NCBI GenBank assembly: GCA_000708835.1
Contig: DF237092.1
Location: forward strand, 23,365-87,364
Length of the DNA stretch: 64,000 nt
From: Klebsormidium nitens
Taxonomy: Eukaryota > Streptophyta > Klebsormidiophyceae > Klebsormidiales > Klebsormidiaceae
Reading direction: 5' to 3'
Both the position numbers and the translations under genes were made by a program. The number at the start of each line of letters is the position of its first letter. Within the stretch, counting starts at the first letter, position 1. Positions 46,301 to 58,700 of this stretch are shown here, one piece after another. Under the pieces are notes generated by a model, which saw only the letters and a list, made by a program, of their open reading frames with translations, ran no database searches and was not told the origin of the DNA.

Positions 46301-47455
46301 CCCATTCGCCTTTTCAGACGACCTCACTACACCTTGAGAGGGACATGAACGGTCTACTGACTGCTCTGCGTCCGTTTCTGATTGAGCTTCTCTTTGGAAG
46401 AATCGTGAATCTCGATGCCCGACCAACCAGCCGCCCTCATCCGAAGCCGTGCTGTGCTCCAGAGACAGGACTCCCAGATCCGACCCGACTTCGTTAACCA
46501 GACTCCCAACTTCGGACTGCCCCTGTGCTTTCACACCCCTCAGGTCGTCTGATGTGAATGCCCCCGAGCTGGAGATTGGACTAAGCACAACGTCTAGGTG
46601 AGGGGCTCCTACCGCTGTATTCTCGAAAGCATGCTCTACCTTCTGTCGCAGAACTTCTGTTTCGTGAGGACTTCGGCTCCTAACAATGGGGTGAGGAACG
46701 ACGGATCTAGGAAGCGGGTTCTGCGAGAAGGATAGAGTGTCGTCTTGAGCACCTGACTTGGTCGTCTGCCTAGTATCTGCCGTTGATCCTGTATCTCGAA
46801 AGCTGCTTCTAAATTCTGTTTCAAGCCTCGCTTCTAGACTGGTTTCCTGGCTATATCCACTAGGAGGTCCAACTTCATTGTCCTGGCGAACGTTGTGTGT
46901 CTCGCTTGTGTCTGATTGACCACGAGCCCCAGTCTGTGCTAGCTCTTCCGTTTTCCCTCGCAGCCACAAGCGCGCTCTTTCAGCGACCGCCGCGCTTGCC
47001 TCAACTACTTGCAACCGCTTCTCCAGCATCCGCTCAATCTGCGCTAGATGATCTTGTCTTCGTTCCGCTTCTCGACTTCCCTTTAGTGCCACTTGGCCGC
47101 TCGCTTTGTCGTCTCTCTCCACAGAATGAGTTCGATCTAGTTGTCCTGGCTTGGTCTCTGCTTTTGGATGTTCTGCTCGTGCTTGGGGTTTGACAGGATT
47201 GACAACTATTCCTGCTGCTGATAGAACCGGCGCTTCTTTCTGCATAGCTGCGTGCCGTTCTTTGGCTAGCCGAGCCAGGCGGACTCGCAGGCTCTCCTCT
47301 GCTGCTTGCTTGTGCGCAGCCTTGGTTGCTTTGCGGGATGCAACGACTTCCCTTTCCTTGTGAGCCAGGACCTGAAAGCAGATGCGATTTACTTTGTCAA
47401 CCAGCCATAGTGCATCAAAAATGGACTTAAAAAGCTTGGTTTTCGAAAATCGCAT
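43355..47455 (-). CDS. Coiled-coil protein with C-terminal Cys motif, CCDC15-like
   Basis: Exons: 47371-46013 (possibly starting at ATG 47455 in the same frame), 45560-45460, 44802-44724, 44199-44096, 43565-43355. Phases agree and give about 617-645 aa. The large first exon is Ser/Asp/Glu-rich and disordered after a basic helical start (HKEREVVASRKATKAAHKQA). The small exons encode a continuous charged coiled coil (WERQQGKGWARKQQQAEERR, KAQIDHERQLEREARLAAER, QSRQTAEEQRRARAEAERAE). The last exon ends with VPPLCGCAHATC, QCADNCEVRRSWDFYQKTLS and a hydrophobic helix. That Cys-rich tail followed by FY..AL-type helix recalls metazoan CCDC15, a centriole inner-scaffold protein. Such a role would fit flagellated cells, but the resemblance is from memory and short. 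The 5' end is unsettled: CTTTCAG before 47371 looks like an acceptor, yet no upstream exon was found. Confidence 0.72.
44282..44420. repeat. AT-rich tract bounded by a direct repeat
   Basis: TATCCATGGAAATTTTTTAAAG (44289) and TATCCATGGAAATCTTTTAAAG (44382) flank about 70 bp of TTTAATCTTTA-type sequence, in an intron of the coiled-coil gene. Confidence 0.65.
45340..45450. repeat. Short tandem duplication next to the 45560-45460 exon
   Basis: CCGCTCTTCATTGACGGAAACGAAAA recurs as CCGCTTTTCATTCAAGGAAACGAAAA about 64 bp later, beside the donor. It is a weaker instance of the exon-edge duplication seen elsewhere. Confidence 0.55.
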
Positions 47456-49959
47456 GGCCTACCCTTTTGTCACATGTTTTACCAGCTGTGTGTGAATACC
47501 AGTTGGCCAACGAAAATCGAGGTACATTGAGAACAAGAAGATACGCAAGATGTATCAACCAGGAGTGTTTCTGTTTGTCACCTCCAGGTAACCAGTCAGA
47601 GAATTGATAAGGCCAATCTAACAACTTCTATAATGACAGTATTGGAATTGCTTGTCAATACGTGCACTGACTTCATGAATCGCACACCATGCTTAGCTTG
47701 CGACAGTATCTTCAAACCAGAACAAGCATCAGGTTGTTTACTCTTAGTGAGCAGAACACTACCACAAGTGGGCCGGAGCTGAGTGAATCAAAAGTTCCGC
47801 CCTGGTTAGCCAGCCTGTAAGGCACCGAAAGGAAAGCGGTGCGACAAACGTGTCCGTCTATGCAGAACAAGGAAACTGCTGTCTTGGCAGACTCCAAGCT
47901 CAATGCTTACATTTGCATCCTCTTCTTGCAGAGGGCCTTCTCCATATGCGAAGCTGACCGGGGCAGCCTGAATGTGGCGATGGGAGTGAACTTTCTTCCT
48001 GTAAAGATAACCACCAAAGCAGTCAAGAGGCAATTGCACTTTGCAACAAACAAATGAGCTAAAGTTGCGGCAGTCAATTTGCATCAAGCGGCCGTTTGTT
48101 TCTGTCTATCTCGTCAGTGCAGGTGCTTTGTATGGTGCACAAAAGGTGCCATGACTTTCATGATAATGAAAAGCTCCAAACCGCCCCAAAAGTGGGAGTC
48201 TGTCCTCTGAGTCAGGTCGACGGAACCTCAAACAGGCCAACACAACGTTTTAGGTCAAGCAGCCTGCCTTATTCAGAATCAGAGTGGCATTACACCTTTT
48301 GGCAGCAAAACGTTTTATTATGAGGGAGAATGCTCACCAATTGGAGGGAGAATGATACTCTAGCTGGATGTCCCTCGGCAGCTGCAAGGGCAGCGAGATC
48401 TGCGCATCCAGCCAGCTTGCTGAGGGCGCTTTGTCCATGACGAATGTATGACGCTTCCAATACGAGCTACTTCTTAGAGATCTCAGCTGCTTAATAGTGG
48501 CAGCTACATCACAAATGTGCTCGTGTATATCCTACTTGGAACGACTGCTTACTACAGTAGCTGTAAAGCTCAAGGAGAGAGTGTAGTAGAAAAAAATGGT
48601 TTGGATCTATTGTGCATGACATGGGGCACCTAATGGTGGCTACGACTTGCAGAAGAGCTTCATGCGCATCCGTCTGCGACCAAGATCTCTGAGCTGAGTG
48701 CGGGCCTTTTGCTTATTTTCTATCACACGAACGTTCTGCACTTTGTTGTCCCTGATCCAGCGTTTTGCCGTCGAAACAAACACGCACCCAAATGCAGCAA
48801 ACTGGCCTCAAATTTCAAAAGCGAACTTGGTTTTTCTTGTGCCAACACCTCCTTCAACTAGAGGGACCCTCCAATTGCCTCTGAGTCCAGCACTGCGGTG
48901 CAGCACCCTTGCCCCTGCCCTTGCCGAGAAAAGAGTTGCTGTGATCACCTAAGCTCAGCTCGCTTTGGAGCCAAGCGAGCTGAGCAGAAAGAGCCTAGCT
49001 GATGTCAATAGGTATTATATTGAATAGGTATTATGCGAGGTCCCGTAGTTTCGGAGGCAAATCGACGGTCAAGCCTACAAATCGAAACGTAAGGGGGAAC
49101 TTTCAACCGTCCAATGGCAATGGCAAAAGAGGGCAGCTTTCCGACGTTGATCAGTACGTGGCCTGGCCGTACCACTAGTACCAGCATGTTGAGGTTGAAT
49201 GCTCGTCGACGTCAGGTTGGCGCCCCAGCGCGACCAGGCTACTATAGCTGCGCCTTCACTGTCAGAGCTCTAGAGCTGACAGTGGCACAAGGTGGGAGAC
49301 GTCTTTAGCGGGAAGAGGAGACGGGCGCTAGCTTCAAGTTCTGAGAGCTGGGACTCGTGGTGAGCGTCAAAGTCCAGAACCTTGACCATGGGCCTTGCTC
49401 GACGAAGTGCAAGAGCGCTTACGCATTGGCTACTTCGATGTCCAATCAGCCAAGCAGCGCAAGCAATCAAAACATTCAAAGTTGCCAGGATACTGTAGTT
49501 TGCTGAATCTCTTATGTCCGACATTTGCTGACTCAGCTCTAAATCTTCCAGTTCAGCCGGAATGCAAGGACATTCATGGGGCCGGCCATGCGACGTTCCT
49601 TTGCTTATTTTTGGCCTCCAACATTTGACAGCATTGAGAAGAGACCGACGTTAGGCAGTAGCTAGGTTAGAAGAGCTCAGGCACAGGGCAGCTCGACTAC
49701 AATCTGCGTCACAACCAACAAATCTGTGGTTGTGAAGCATTTCGAGTTTGGGTTTGCTCCCACTTAATCATCCCAAGTAGCCACCAAGTAGCATCTTCCA
49801 TCCCAGCGGTCTTGTGTGAGTCCAATGGTTTATGACTCCTCAAAGCAGACCGCCTGATGCACGATTCTCAATTGTGCAGAGCTTAAGCGACAAGCTCTTC
49901 ACAAGCATCCAAGGTATACTGTGCGGTAAGCGGTCTTTAAAGTAAAACCTCCGCGCACA
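47456..49959. other. Intergenic region, no supported gene
   Basis: Only short ORFs. It may contain an unrecognised 5' exon of the coiled-coil gene. A perfect hairpin lies at 48953-48985. Confidence 0.4.
48953..48985. repeat. 13-bp perfect hairpin, 7-nt loop
   Basis: GCTCAGCTCGCTT pairs with AAGCGAGCTGAGC over TGGAGCC. Role unknown. Confidence 0.6.
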
Positions 49960-50508
49960 ATGAGGTCTATTCTGCTCATAGTTGCTGCCGTTGGGGCAGC
50001 TTTGGCCATCCTGGTCAATGTGATTTCGTCCCGACCAACTACTTTGCATGTGGAGCGTGGAACAGAGATTGCTGCGCCCAAAGCACACGTCCTTGATCAC
50101 ATTGCTGATTTAGAAAGGTGGGGGCTTTGGTCACCTTGGGAGGGCAAGGATCCTGAAATGAACAAGACATTCTCTGGTGCACAAAAAGGAGAAGGTGCCA
50201 TCTATGAATGGGCGGGGAATAGTGAGGTTGGCGCTGGGCGCATGGAAATCCAGAATGTGGAAGATGACAAGGTTGTCCGGATACTACTCGACATGTTCAG
50301 ACCGATGAAGACCAAAAGCAACGTCACATTTACCCTTGATGCACCAAGCGAGGGGAAGACAAGCTGCAGCTGGTCAATGGAAAGTGCACAGGATTTCATC
50401 GGCAAGGCCGCTGGGTTGTTCTTGGACATGGATCGCCTGATTGGAGCAGACTTTGAAAGTGGCCTTGCAAACTTAAAGAAATTGCTTGAAGCAAAAGACA
50501 ACATTTAG
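49960..50508 (+). CDS. SRPBCC-family (polyketide cyclase/dehydrase-like) protein, intronless
   Basis: 182 aa from ATG 49960 to TAG. Residues 2-21 form a hydrophobic anchor or signal (RSILLIVAAVGAALAILVNV). The remainder has the START/Bet v1-like layout of bacterial SRPBCC proteins: HVERGTEIAAPKAHVLDHIA (first strand and helix), LERWGLWSPWEGKDPEMNKT, a GEGAIYEWAGN strand turn, GRMEIQNVEDDKVVRILLDM, then TSCSWSMES and a long C-terminal helix ending FESGLANLKKLLEAK. Such proteins bind hydrophobic ligands in a deep pocket; no specific activity can be assigned. The 'pushed in membrane anchor plus W-x3-SPW' arrangement is common in bacteria and the gene has no intron, so acquisition from bacteria is plausible but untested. 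Neighbours on both sides are spacer. Confidence 0.85.
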   Translation: MRSILLIVAAVGAALAILVNVISSRPTTLHVERGTEIAAPKAHVLDHIADLERWGLWSPWEGKDPEMNKTFSGAQKGEGAIYEWAGNSEVGAGRMEIQNVEDDKVVRILLDMFRPMKTKSNVTFTLDAPSEGKTSCSWSMESAQDFIGKAAGLFLDMDRLIGADFESGLANLKKLLEAKDNI

Positions 50509-51518
50509 TCAAACCCAAGTCCACATCGATTGGCAGTCAATGACAGTACCATCTCAATCCTTGAGAAACTCGAGAATCTTGAACATCAATTTTGGAGTTC
50601 AAGATGCAGTTCCCAACCAGTACAATCCATTTTTGTAGCCACCACGGTAAAACCGAAAGCCTGAGGTGACTGCAGGCACTGCAAAACTGGCCTTGGCCAA
50701 TGTACATTTATTTGAGGAGGTTAGTTTTGCAAGTGCAAACATTATAAGGAAGGCACTGTAAGGGAGATATCGATAAGAGTGCCTTAGAGGACCCAAACGA
50801 GTTGTGGTTTGATAAGTATTCATGGAGCGTTCAAGTTTGTTCCAACTTGGAGTTGTCATGCAACGAGTCAACTTTCCTGAAGGTGCGCGGAGAAATACAA
50901 ACCGGGTCTGGCCGCCGGCACGACTAGATAACAGCATGACTTGATTGTCAGGCATGCAAGCGGCAAACTTGATGTACCAAAGCGTCGATCATTTATGCGC
51001 CATTTATGCACATGGGCGGCCATGCTGCCTAGCTACATTCATGTAGGGTACACCGTCATGGACGTTGACAATCGCGACTCAATCACGCTCATGCGTGACC
51101 CCCTCATGAGACCCGGATCTGTGAGCACTTACGGGCATCATGCAGCGCACGCACCATACTAGTCCCGATCGGACCGGCCCTCGGATCATCTAAGACGCGG
51201 CAATGCTGATCACGGCGATGATTGCTTGCTGCATTGCCGTACTAATTGCGTGCACGCCGGAATCAGTTCAAGATTGCATTGCAACTGGAGCAGCCATGTC
51301 CTAACAAACTGTCGCACACTGGACGGCCGTCTCAAGAGAAGAACACACGTTATGTCGGACCGGCCCATCGATGAGAAGTCCAATTGGACTTCGGTTCGCA
51401 AGCAACTCAGTTATATGTCACTTCTATGAAAAATGTACGAATGTTCAAAAGCAGGCAGAAAAGACCTCGACTGACTTGTCGGATACATTCTCCGTGGGCT
51501 GCATCCAAAATAGGCTCG
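50509..51518. other. Intergenic region between SRPBCC and DUF1995 genes
   Basis: The two genes converge here. It contains their 3' UTRs; nothing else supported. Confidence 0.5.
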
Positions 51519-54500
51519 TCAAAACTTGTTTTCTAGATTGAACTTCGTCTCTCCCATCAGCTTTTCAAGCCAGCTTTTGCTCGCTCTAGAACCAACCCTA
51601 CCTCTCAACAACGCGTCAATTTCTTTGTAAGTCGGCAAGGTCTCCGAGCTGGTCACGACGTCACTCTTACCTCGGTCATCAATAAGGTACACCTGCGTAA
51701 AACGCTGAGGTTAGACTTGACAACAGAAAGAATGTTATCAAAGGCTTTCACCACGAATTCCGTCAAAGTTATTATGCAGCACCGAACAAGGTGTATCAGC
51801 AAGTTGCGCATCTGGAATCGTCCAAACGAGCAATACATCATTTCCATGTAACTTCGATGCAGAATGCTCCACTCTCAACGAGTTGGCGACTACTGTCAAG
51901 ACGGACAACTTGTGCGAACACATCATCCCTTGTCAATATTTCCGCATCTACGCGTGTTTAGGCGTGGCTTTGCGGGTGTTTGCAATGACTGTCAAAAGAC
52001 TTTTGACTCAAGCTCCGTCCTCCACTCAAACAGATGCGATTCACGATCAGGTACGCACCTGATAGGGTCCAGGATAGCACCGCAGTATCCGCACGTCCTC
52101 CCCTTGGATCCTCTTCTGTTGTAGCTGGTAAGCCGGCTCAAAAGTCGCTAAAAAGTCCTCTGAAGCCTGTTTTCGCGCGCCAAATCCAAAGTCGGAAATC
52201 ACCTGCGCGCAAGCAAGAGAGCGATCTCAGAACTCTGGATAATCAAGCAGCTCTGATCTCTAAGAATGATGAGATCACTGTGTTCGTACTTTGTGCGGCC
52301 AAATCATGGCAATTTGTCCACGGAGGCTGCCAAATACAGCGGCTAGAAACACGGGGAATGTGCAAAGGGTTTTGATGGAGAAAGTTTTACCCGACTCTAC
52401 GAGGCTGGAACAAGCTCTCGGCATAAGCGTACGAATCGGTTGGACTTGTGATCTGACAACTCGCCAGTGTTAAAACTCTCCCGGTATCGAGCAGGAAGGG
52501 AAAGATAGGCGAGCGAAGGCCCGCTCGGTTTTACTCTGTTGGGATATTGGGATGCTTTTAAAAGACGGGTAATCAGCCAAGATACAACAAATACCCTCCG
52601 CTTAGAAAAAAGGCGGAGACATTTTTTCAAGCCGCGAAACCTCGATGAAAGAAAATGCATAAAGCATAGAAAGCGTGCAGATATGTTTGTTGCTTCATCC
52701 GAACATGCCGAGCAAAAAGGGAGCAAGCATCCCCGGATCTGCCTATCACCGCGCCAATTGCATGCTGCCGTCTTCTCAAAAGTAACCAACAGGCGAGATT
52801 GACGGACACCCTCTGAAGTCTAGAAACTCCGTCAGGATCGAGCAATGAGCGCACGGAATGCACTAGTTCAGGCTGTCGCTTCGGTGTCCGACAAAGAAAC
52901 AACCTGCACTATCGTCTCGAAACTCGCCACAATATCCTCTTAGTCCAAGACCGACTTTGTTTTTGCTACTTACGGAAAGCATCACCAGGGCTCTTTCAGT
53001 CCGACTCTTCTTATAAGGTCCAAAAATCCCTCCTCCAAAACGGGTGCATGGAGAGAGTCCAGATTTTTTGCAGATGCAGGCAAAACAGACCTCACCTGGC
53101 CCGCTTGCCATTGCGGATTCATTATCAACAACGGTCGCCCCTCCACTGCCGCGAGCCGCTCTAGATCCGGAACCGTCTCAGCGTTCGGAAACAACACGAG
53201 AGCCACGCTGTCGCTTTCCCAGACTCCGACCGCATCCGCTTCGTCTAGCAAAGTCTTCTTGCTCGCTTCTGCGGAAGAAGTGCCGACGAGGCCCCGTAGA
53301 AGAGAGTAGACGAGGGGAACAGCGGCCTTGAACTGTTGCTTGATGCCGCCCTGCAGATTGAGAGGAAAATCTCAATGTACGAGAGCATGCAGATTTCAGT
53401 CAGCAGACCCCCTTTTGATTTCCTGCGGAGGCAACCTCTGATTTTGAAGAGAGTTCAAGAGAGGGAGTGTGGCCTTGAGCTGTGGCAAGCCGGTTATAGA
53501 GAAGTCATTTAGAAAGGGAGTCGTTCCGGCGCGTCTTCGTAGAAAAGGCCGAGACACTTCGTAGAGCGGGTAGAGAGTGTGCGGCTATCACCAGTCTACA
53601 GCCAACGCTGGCCGCATAGAACAAATCAGCAAAGCTTTTGCACTACCAATGAAAGTGTTAAGCTTACTCGGTAAGACCTGGACGATAGCCGGTGGTAGTC
53701 GAATCGACTCCCAACGATGAAGAATGAAAGTCGGATTATATAAGTGGTTCGTGATCATGCGTTTCCCTATTCACGATTGACCTTCAAAGATACACCGTCG
53801 AATTCAACTCAAACTTATCATGCATCTCCTTCAGGGTAGAGACGGTCGAAGTTGGTCGTGCTCTTGAACTAAGAGATGAGGTCCTTCGCATCAATCGCAA
53901 CACTTTTAAAGTCTCAAACGATCTGCGAGCCAGTAAGCTGCTAAAACGGATCGCAATTCATCTGAATCTCAATGAGCCGCAGCTATGTCCAGCAGACTTG
54001 CACATGACTTCGCATCGAAAATGTGGAAGTGACAGGCCGGCGTACCGGCCAGTCGTCCAGGTCCGTAGCTCCAATCAGCGGCAGCAACAATTCAATCTGC
54101 AACCGCGTCTTCCCATCGGCGATTGCTCGCTGGCAGGCGCCCCGTGCTTGCTCTACGCTGAGGTCGGATGTGGTCGGAAGTGGCCATTCTTGCACGGACT
54201 TGGCTGACTGCGCCTGCAATTGAAGTTAGAAACACATCGGGTATAGGTACTGTAGTCTGTAGTGTGGCTAGGCGGGCTGACGTTGCAAGTGACGCAAAGA
54301 GATATTGAAGTTTTTGGTTTCTTCAGAGTTGGAGTCTGGTGTGGGAGGGGCTCTTGCACGGGCTTCCTGGGCAAGCCTGCGAGAGACATGTTAAGATCAG
54401 CTCTAGTATCTTCGATGTTGCCAACTGGGCCGTGATGCTACTTGTGACATGTTCCGCCACTTTGACCTTGGGATCAGGTCAGATAGTTGTGTTCCTTTTC

Positions 54501-55437
54501 TTAAATGGAGGGTAGAAACAGAAACGAAAGCGGGAAGGGCCGTTCCTGCAAGGTCTTGCCTGGCTGAGCCTGTATCCAGGAAAGGCCGGGGCAGGTCGCA
54601 AATCGAGCTCACCCCAAATTGCAACGTCAGCTCTATAATTTGAGGGGCCACTTCCCTGGGTCCATTCGGATGACATGTGCCCCTGTCATGAAGATGAGGT
54701 TTCTGCTCCAGGAGAAACGTGCCCCACGAAGAATGGAGCATTCTGTCAGATACTTTCCAGCAATGGAAAAAAAGATCATCACACTGTTGGCAATCAGCAC
54801 CGAGCGCCAAAATCAGCGTCTTTCAAAAGCGCTGTTGAAATTTAAATCAAGGAAAAAGACCACAGAAAAGTAAGCCTTCACACGATAGAAATCTGCATGC
54901 GAACAGGGGTGACAAAATGCACTGACCAGGTTGAAGACGTAAGGGAGCAATCCCCACATTTGATGGGCTTCAGCTTCTGCTAGCCCTTGTCTGCTGAATT
55001 GACAACAGCTCTGTGCATGGGCTATAAAGGCTCCAGAGTCCAAAGGGAACAGCTCACAGTCAAGCTGGCAGAAAGTTCAGGACAGTCAGTGAAAGGGCTT
55101 CAGACATGCGTCGGAAGCTTACATTGTCAGCATTGCTTGAGCTGGCCTCAACTCGCTGGCTGCCCTTCCTTCTTAAGCTGACCGCTGGAGTCTCCTTGCT
55201 GATTGGAAACCAGAGCAGCCTGCCATTCTCAGGTCGCATGACCAGATTGCCTCCCTTCCTCATACATCTCAAATGCTCGACCGCTGAGCTTGCGATCCTT
55301 GCTTGGAGTCTTTGAGGACCACTTGCTTGACTTCCACCAGATCTCTGCTCACGCACGCAACTGTTTGCAGTGCATCTGTGGCAAGCACGGCCCTGGACAG
55401 CAAAGGAAGAAGAAGCCGCCATTGCGGGCGCCTGCAT
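51519..55437 (-). CDS. Plastid-targeted DUF1995 protein
   Basis: Five phase-0 exons: 55437-55123, 54213-54046, 53350-53096, 52202-52059, 51692-51519; 351 aa. Exon 1 is a Ser/Ala/Arg-rich chloroplast transit peptide (MQAPAMAASSSFAVQGRACH). Exon 2 begins the domain (EQARGACQRAIADGKTRLQI, DLDDWP), joining directly to GGIKQQFKAAVPLVYSLLRG in exon 3, which also has VALVLFPNAETVPDLERLAA and GRPLLIMNPQWQ. Exon 4 reads VISDFGFGARKQASEDFLAT, FEPAYQLQQKRIQGEDVRIL and YPGPYQ. Exon 5 ends with VYLIDDRGKS, LPTYKEIDALL and a basic tail. This order is that of plant and cyanobacterial DUF1995 proteins, which include the PSII assembly factor LPA3; whether this is LPA3 itself I cannot say. Stroma is the likely location. 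It is head to head with the propeller gene, the starts being 311 bp apart. Confidence 0.85.
53465..53510 (-). repeat. Ghost copy of the 5' edge of DUF1995 exon 3
   Basis: TGTGGCCTTGAGCTGTGGCAAGCCGG resembles AGCGGCCTTGAACTGTTGCTTGATGCCGCC at 53320, offset 147 bp. The copy is short and decayed. Confidence 0.5.
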
Positions 55438-55748
55438 TTGTATGGGACAGAGACAGGAATTTTGCCTGCAGATCATGCAGATCTTGGCATGGGCTAGCAT
55501 GATTTGTCCGAATTTTCGAATTTGAATCGATCACGTCGCGGCATGCCGGTTTTGATGTCAGTGACTTACGTCCCCGCTTACGTCCATGTTTTTACCCCTG
55601 CCTCTGCGGCGAAAATTGTCTACACTAAGACGTTTCCTGGAACGGCTTGAAGGGCGGCCAGTAAAAGTTGGAAATTCAAAAAATCGGTAGTACGAAAAAC
55701 TTTTGTCCAAACCATACGGTTTGTCTGGTTTGGTCACGGTGTGGCGAA
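55438..55748. promoter_or_regulatory. Compact bidirectional promoter
   Basis: Only 311 bp separate the start codons of the divergent DUF1995 (minus) and propeller (plus) genes, so both promoters and both leaders must lie here or overlap the genes. No TATA box is obvious. Confidence 0.55.
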
Positions 55749-58700
55749 ATGGCGCCTGTTTGTTTGGAGCGCCCTTCTCTCCCGCACACCTTCCTCTCTG
55801 CCCTTCTCTTCCTGCTGCTCGTCGCCCCTCCCAGCCTTCTGGTCTGCTCCTTCTCATTGGAGAATTCCCAGTTCCGGTACCAAGGCCGCACTTTCAGGAC
55901 TTGGGGGGCTGTCAACGGTGTAGAAAAAGCGCCCCCGGATGCTAAGATCTGGGTCTACAGTAGGATCAACAGCTCGTGGTTGCCCGTGGCTGACCTTAGG
56001 AGCATTCTGCACGAGCAAGAACAGCAAGGGGCTTTCAAAAAGCGGGAGGTGGTAAAAGGGAAGAAGACGTCTCTAACTGAGGCGCCGCGGCTGGTCTCCC
56101 ATGCTCATGTAAGTCAACTTCTAAGTCGAGCTTTAGTCAGCAACGTTCAGGTTCGAAGTCTCGAACGCCTGCGTGATGGACTTATTTGTCCAGGAAAGGT
56201 GGTGTAAATAGACAAGTTGACGTCAGACATATGACATTCAAGGAGTCAGCCGAAAAGTCGCTCCTTTGGAGGGGTAGACTAAGCTTTGGTGCAGCTGTGT
56301 TGAACTCCTATTGCCTAAGGTGCATCTTTTGGACAAGCTTCGTGCTGGCTGCCCAACCATCGTGCATGAGCTTCCCAGCTTGAACCCAACGTGGGTGGTT
56401 TGAGCATGGATGTTTGTAGATCGCGTTCCAGTGCATGCCACAGTTCCTTTAGTATATGCGCTCATCAATTGACTGCATTTCTCGTGTCAATCACTAGCAA
56501 AACTGTTGAGCTTCAGCTCGCACTTCGTTGGAGTTTTTGAATAAGAAGGCGTTTCTGTGTCCCTCAAAGAGCTGCAGCTTTCTTCTCATCTAGTTATTTT
56601 CTATGGGCTTTATATTTTGAATGACACCTTGTAAGACTTTGGCCGTTAAGAGAGGTATGAAAAGAAGATTTGTAGCATCTTTCCAACCGTTGACATTTCT
56701 ACACCTCCTTGCAGCCAAGGCGTTTAGCATTGCTGATTGTTTACTTCAACTTTGAGCACTTGCTACTCTGAGCATTCAGAGACTGTCTCTTCAGTTTCTG
56801 AAATATTGTCCCGTTACTGACGGGGCCCGACAGAAATGCTGCCAGAGTCCAGGCAGCGTGCTTGCAATGCTCCTTCAACAAGAGTTCCAAGTGATCTACC
56901 CGACAATCTCTTCTTCAACTCGCTTATTGTTTCCCCCCAACTCATAATTCGCCACAAAAAGTTCCATCTTGGCATTCACCACTTGGTTGTCCTTTTACCC
57001 CGACTGATCTACCGCTATTCTTCCCCCACTACAGGACCCCAGCAACAGCTTTGGCAGCCTCGCCCGCTTCTCCGACGCGTCCCTTTGGGTGGCGGGCCCC
57101 AGCGGGAGCGTCTACGAGCGCTTCTGGAACGGCGCACAGTGGGTCTTCATCCCGCACGACCTCCCCTCGGGGTCGGGCAAAGCGTCTGCACTTGCCGCCG
57201 TAAACCGCACCGTCATTGCCACGTCAGAAAACGGGCATGTGTATCACATGTACCAGAACTCGAAGCAGGCGCTTGTGTGGCGTTTCTGCGGGCCAAAGAA
57301 AGCGCAGGGTGACCGGGGCGAGTCGACGAAGTCAGCCGGGGGCCAACTAGAACGGGGCGAGAAAAAGCCAGCGGGGGGCCAACTAGAGCGCGAGGAAGCT
57401 GGTTCGAAGAAGTCGACAGGGGCCCAACTAGAGCGGGACGAAAATGGATCCAGAAAGCCGTCTGGGGGCCAACTAGAGCGGGACCAAACCTCGTCGAAGA
57501 AGCCGGGACATCTAGAGCGGGACGATGGGCACCTGGTGCGCGGCCCCGGGATGCCAACGGGTGAGGGGGGCACCGTCTTCTTCACGACGCGGGATGGCCG
57601 TCTTGCCGAGCTGTCAAACCTCTGGCCGAGCGCGGTCTGGGGGTACCACGGGGCACCACGAGATGCTGACGTGGCGGCGATCGCGGACGCTTGCCTGATG
57701 CGTCCGAACTTCGTTCTGGTCGTCAGTTCTGCGGGGGATTTGTACGAGTTGGAGTTGAGGCCGGCGCATGTGTGGAGGAAGCACTCGCGGGCGGGGAGCG
57801 AGTTGGAGGACGTGCCGTTGCTGCCGGGAAGTGGGTTGGTCATGCGCGGCGCGCATGGAGTGTCGGTCTTTCTGCCAACTGCGGATGGCAGGTGCGGTTC
57901 CCATTACCTGCGAGCGACTCAAAGCTTTGACTTTTCACCAGAAGAATTGAATTGGTGAAGGATGAACTCGGAGAGCTTTCATCTGCCAGATGAGAACAGG
58001 GGCTTTGGTCGATGTCTGTTGAGGACTTTCTGTCGATCCTGCTTGTCTTGGGTTGAACTTAGAGCCTCTCGTGAGTGTAGCAGAAAACCCTTTGGTGACG
58101 GACGGCGTCAAAATCTCTAGCCAGCAAGACACCCTCTGGATCTTTTCTCCAAGTTTGCAGGAAACGACGGCCGAACTGATATTAACTTCACAGACTGGTA
58201 CCCAATACTGCCAAGCCTCGTTTTCCTCTGGATCTCGGGTGGCAAGCCTCTAGAGGTACTTACCACGAATCCTGTGGTCTGTTGCTATCTTGAAACGCCT
58301 GGATATGGCTCCTTCGAGCAGCGCGGGACCCATCTCTTCTCTTGCCTCTGATTCCTTACCAACGCTGTCGACCCGACATAGCGCATCCAACGGACACATC
58401 ACATCTAATGCGCCATTTCATCATGTAGATCACGCAGGAAGCATTGATTACCCGCAGGTTAAATGAACGGCGCAGGTTGCGCAGTGCCTGCATGTGGCCC
58501 CTCCACACCAGGCCCAATAAGACTGGTGCGCCTAGTTTCGGACGATTTTGATTCCGGACGGGCAAACCCGAGTTTCAATTTCGGACTATCTGATACAGTC
58601 TGCGGCTGCACACGCGCGTGTGTAACGCTGTCGCGCGCGGCTCGTCTCCTAATAGTACTTTGAAACGCGACATCGAGAACTAACGCGCACGAGCAGCCGC

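Noticed and set aside
52982-53060. Peptide GGGIFGPYKKSRTERALVML as a DUF1995 exon after NPQWQAGQ
   Set aside because: It needs phase 1 while the preceding exon ends in phase 0, and a far better continuation (VISDFGFG...) is in phase at 52202-52059.
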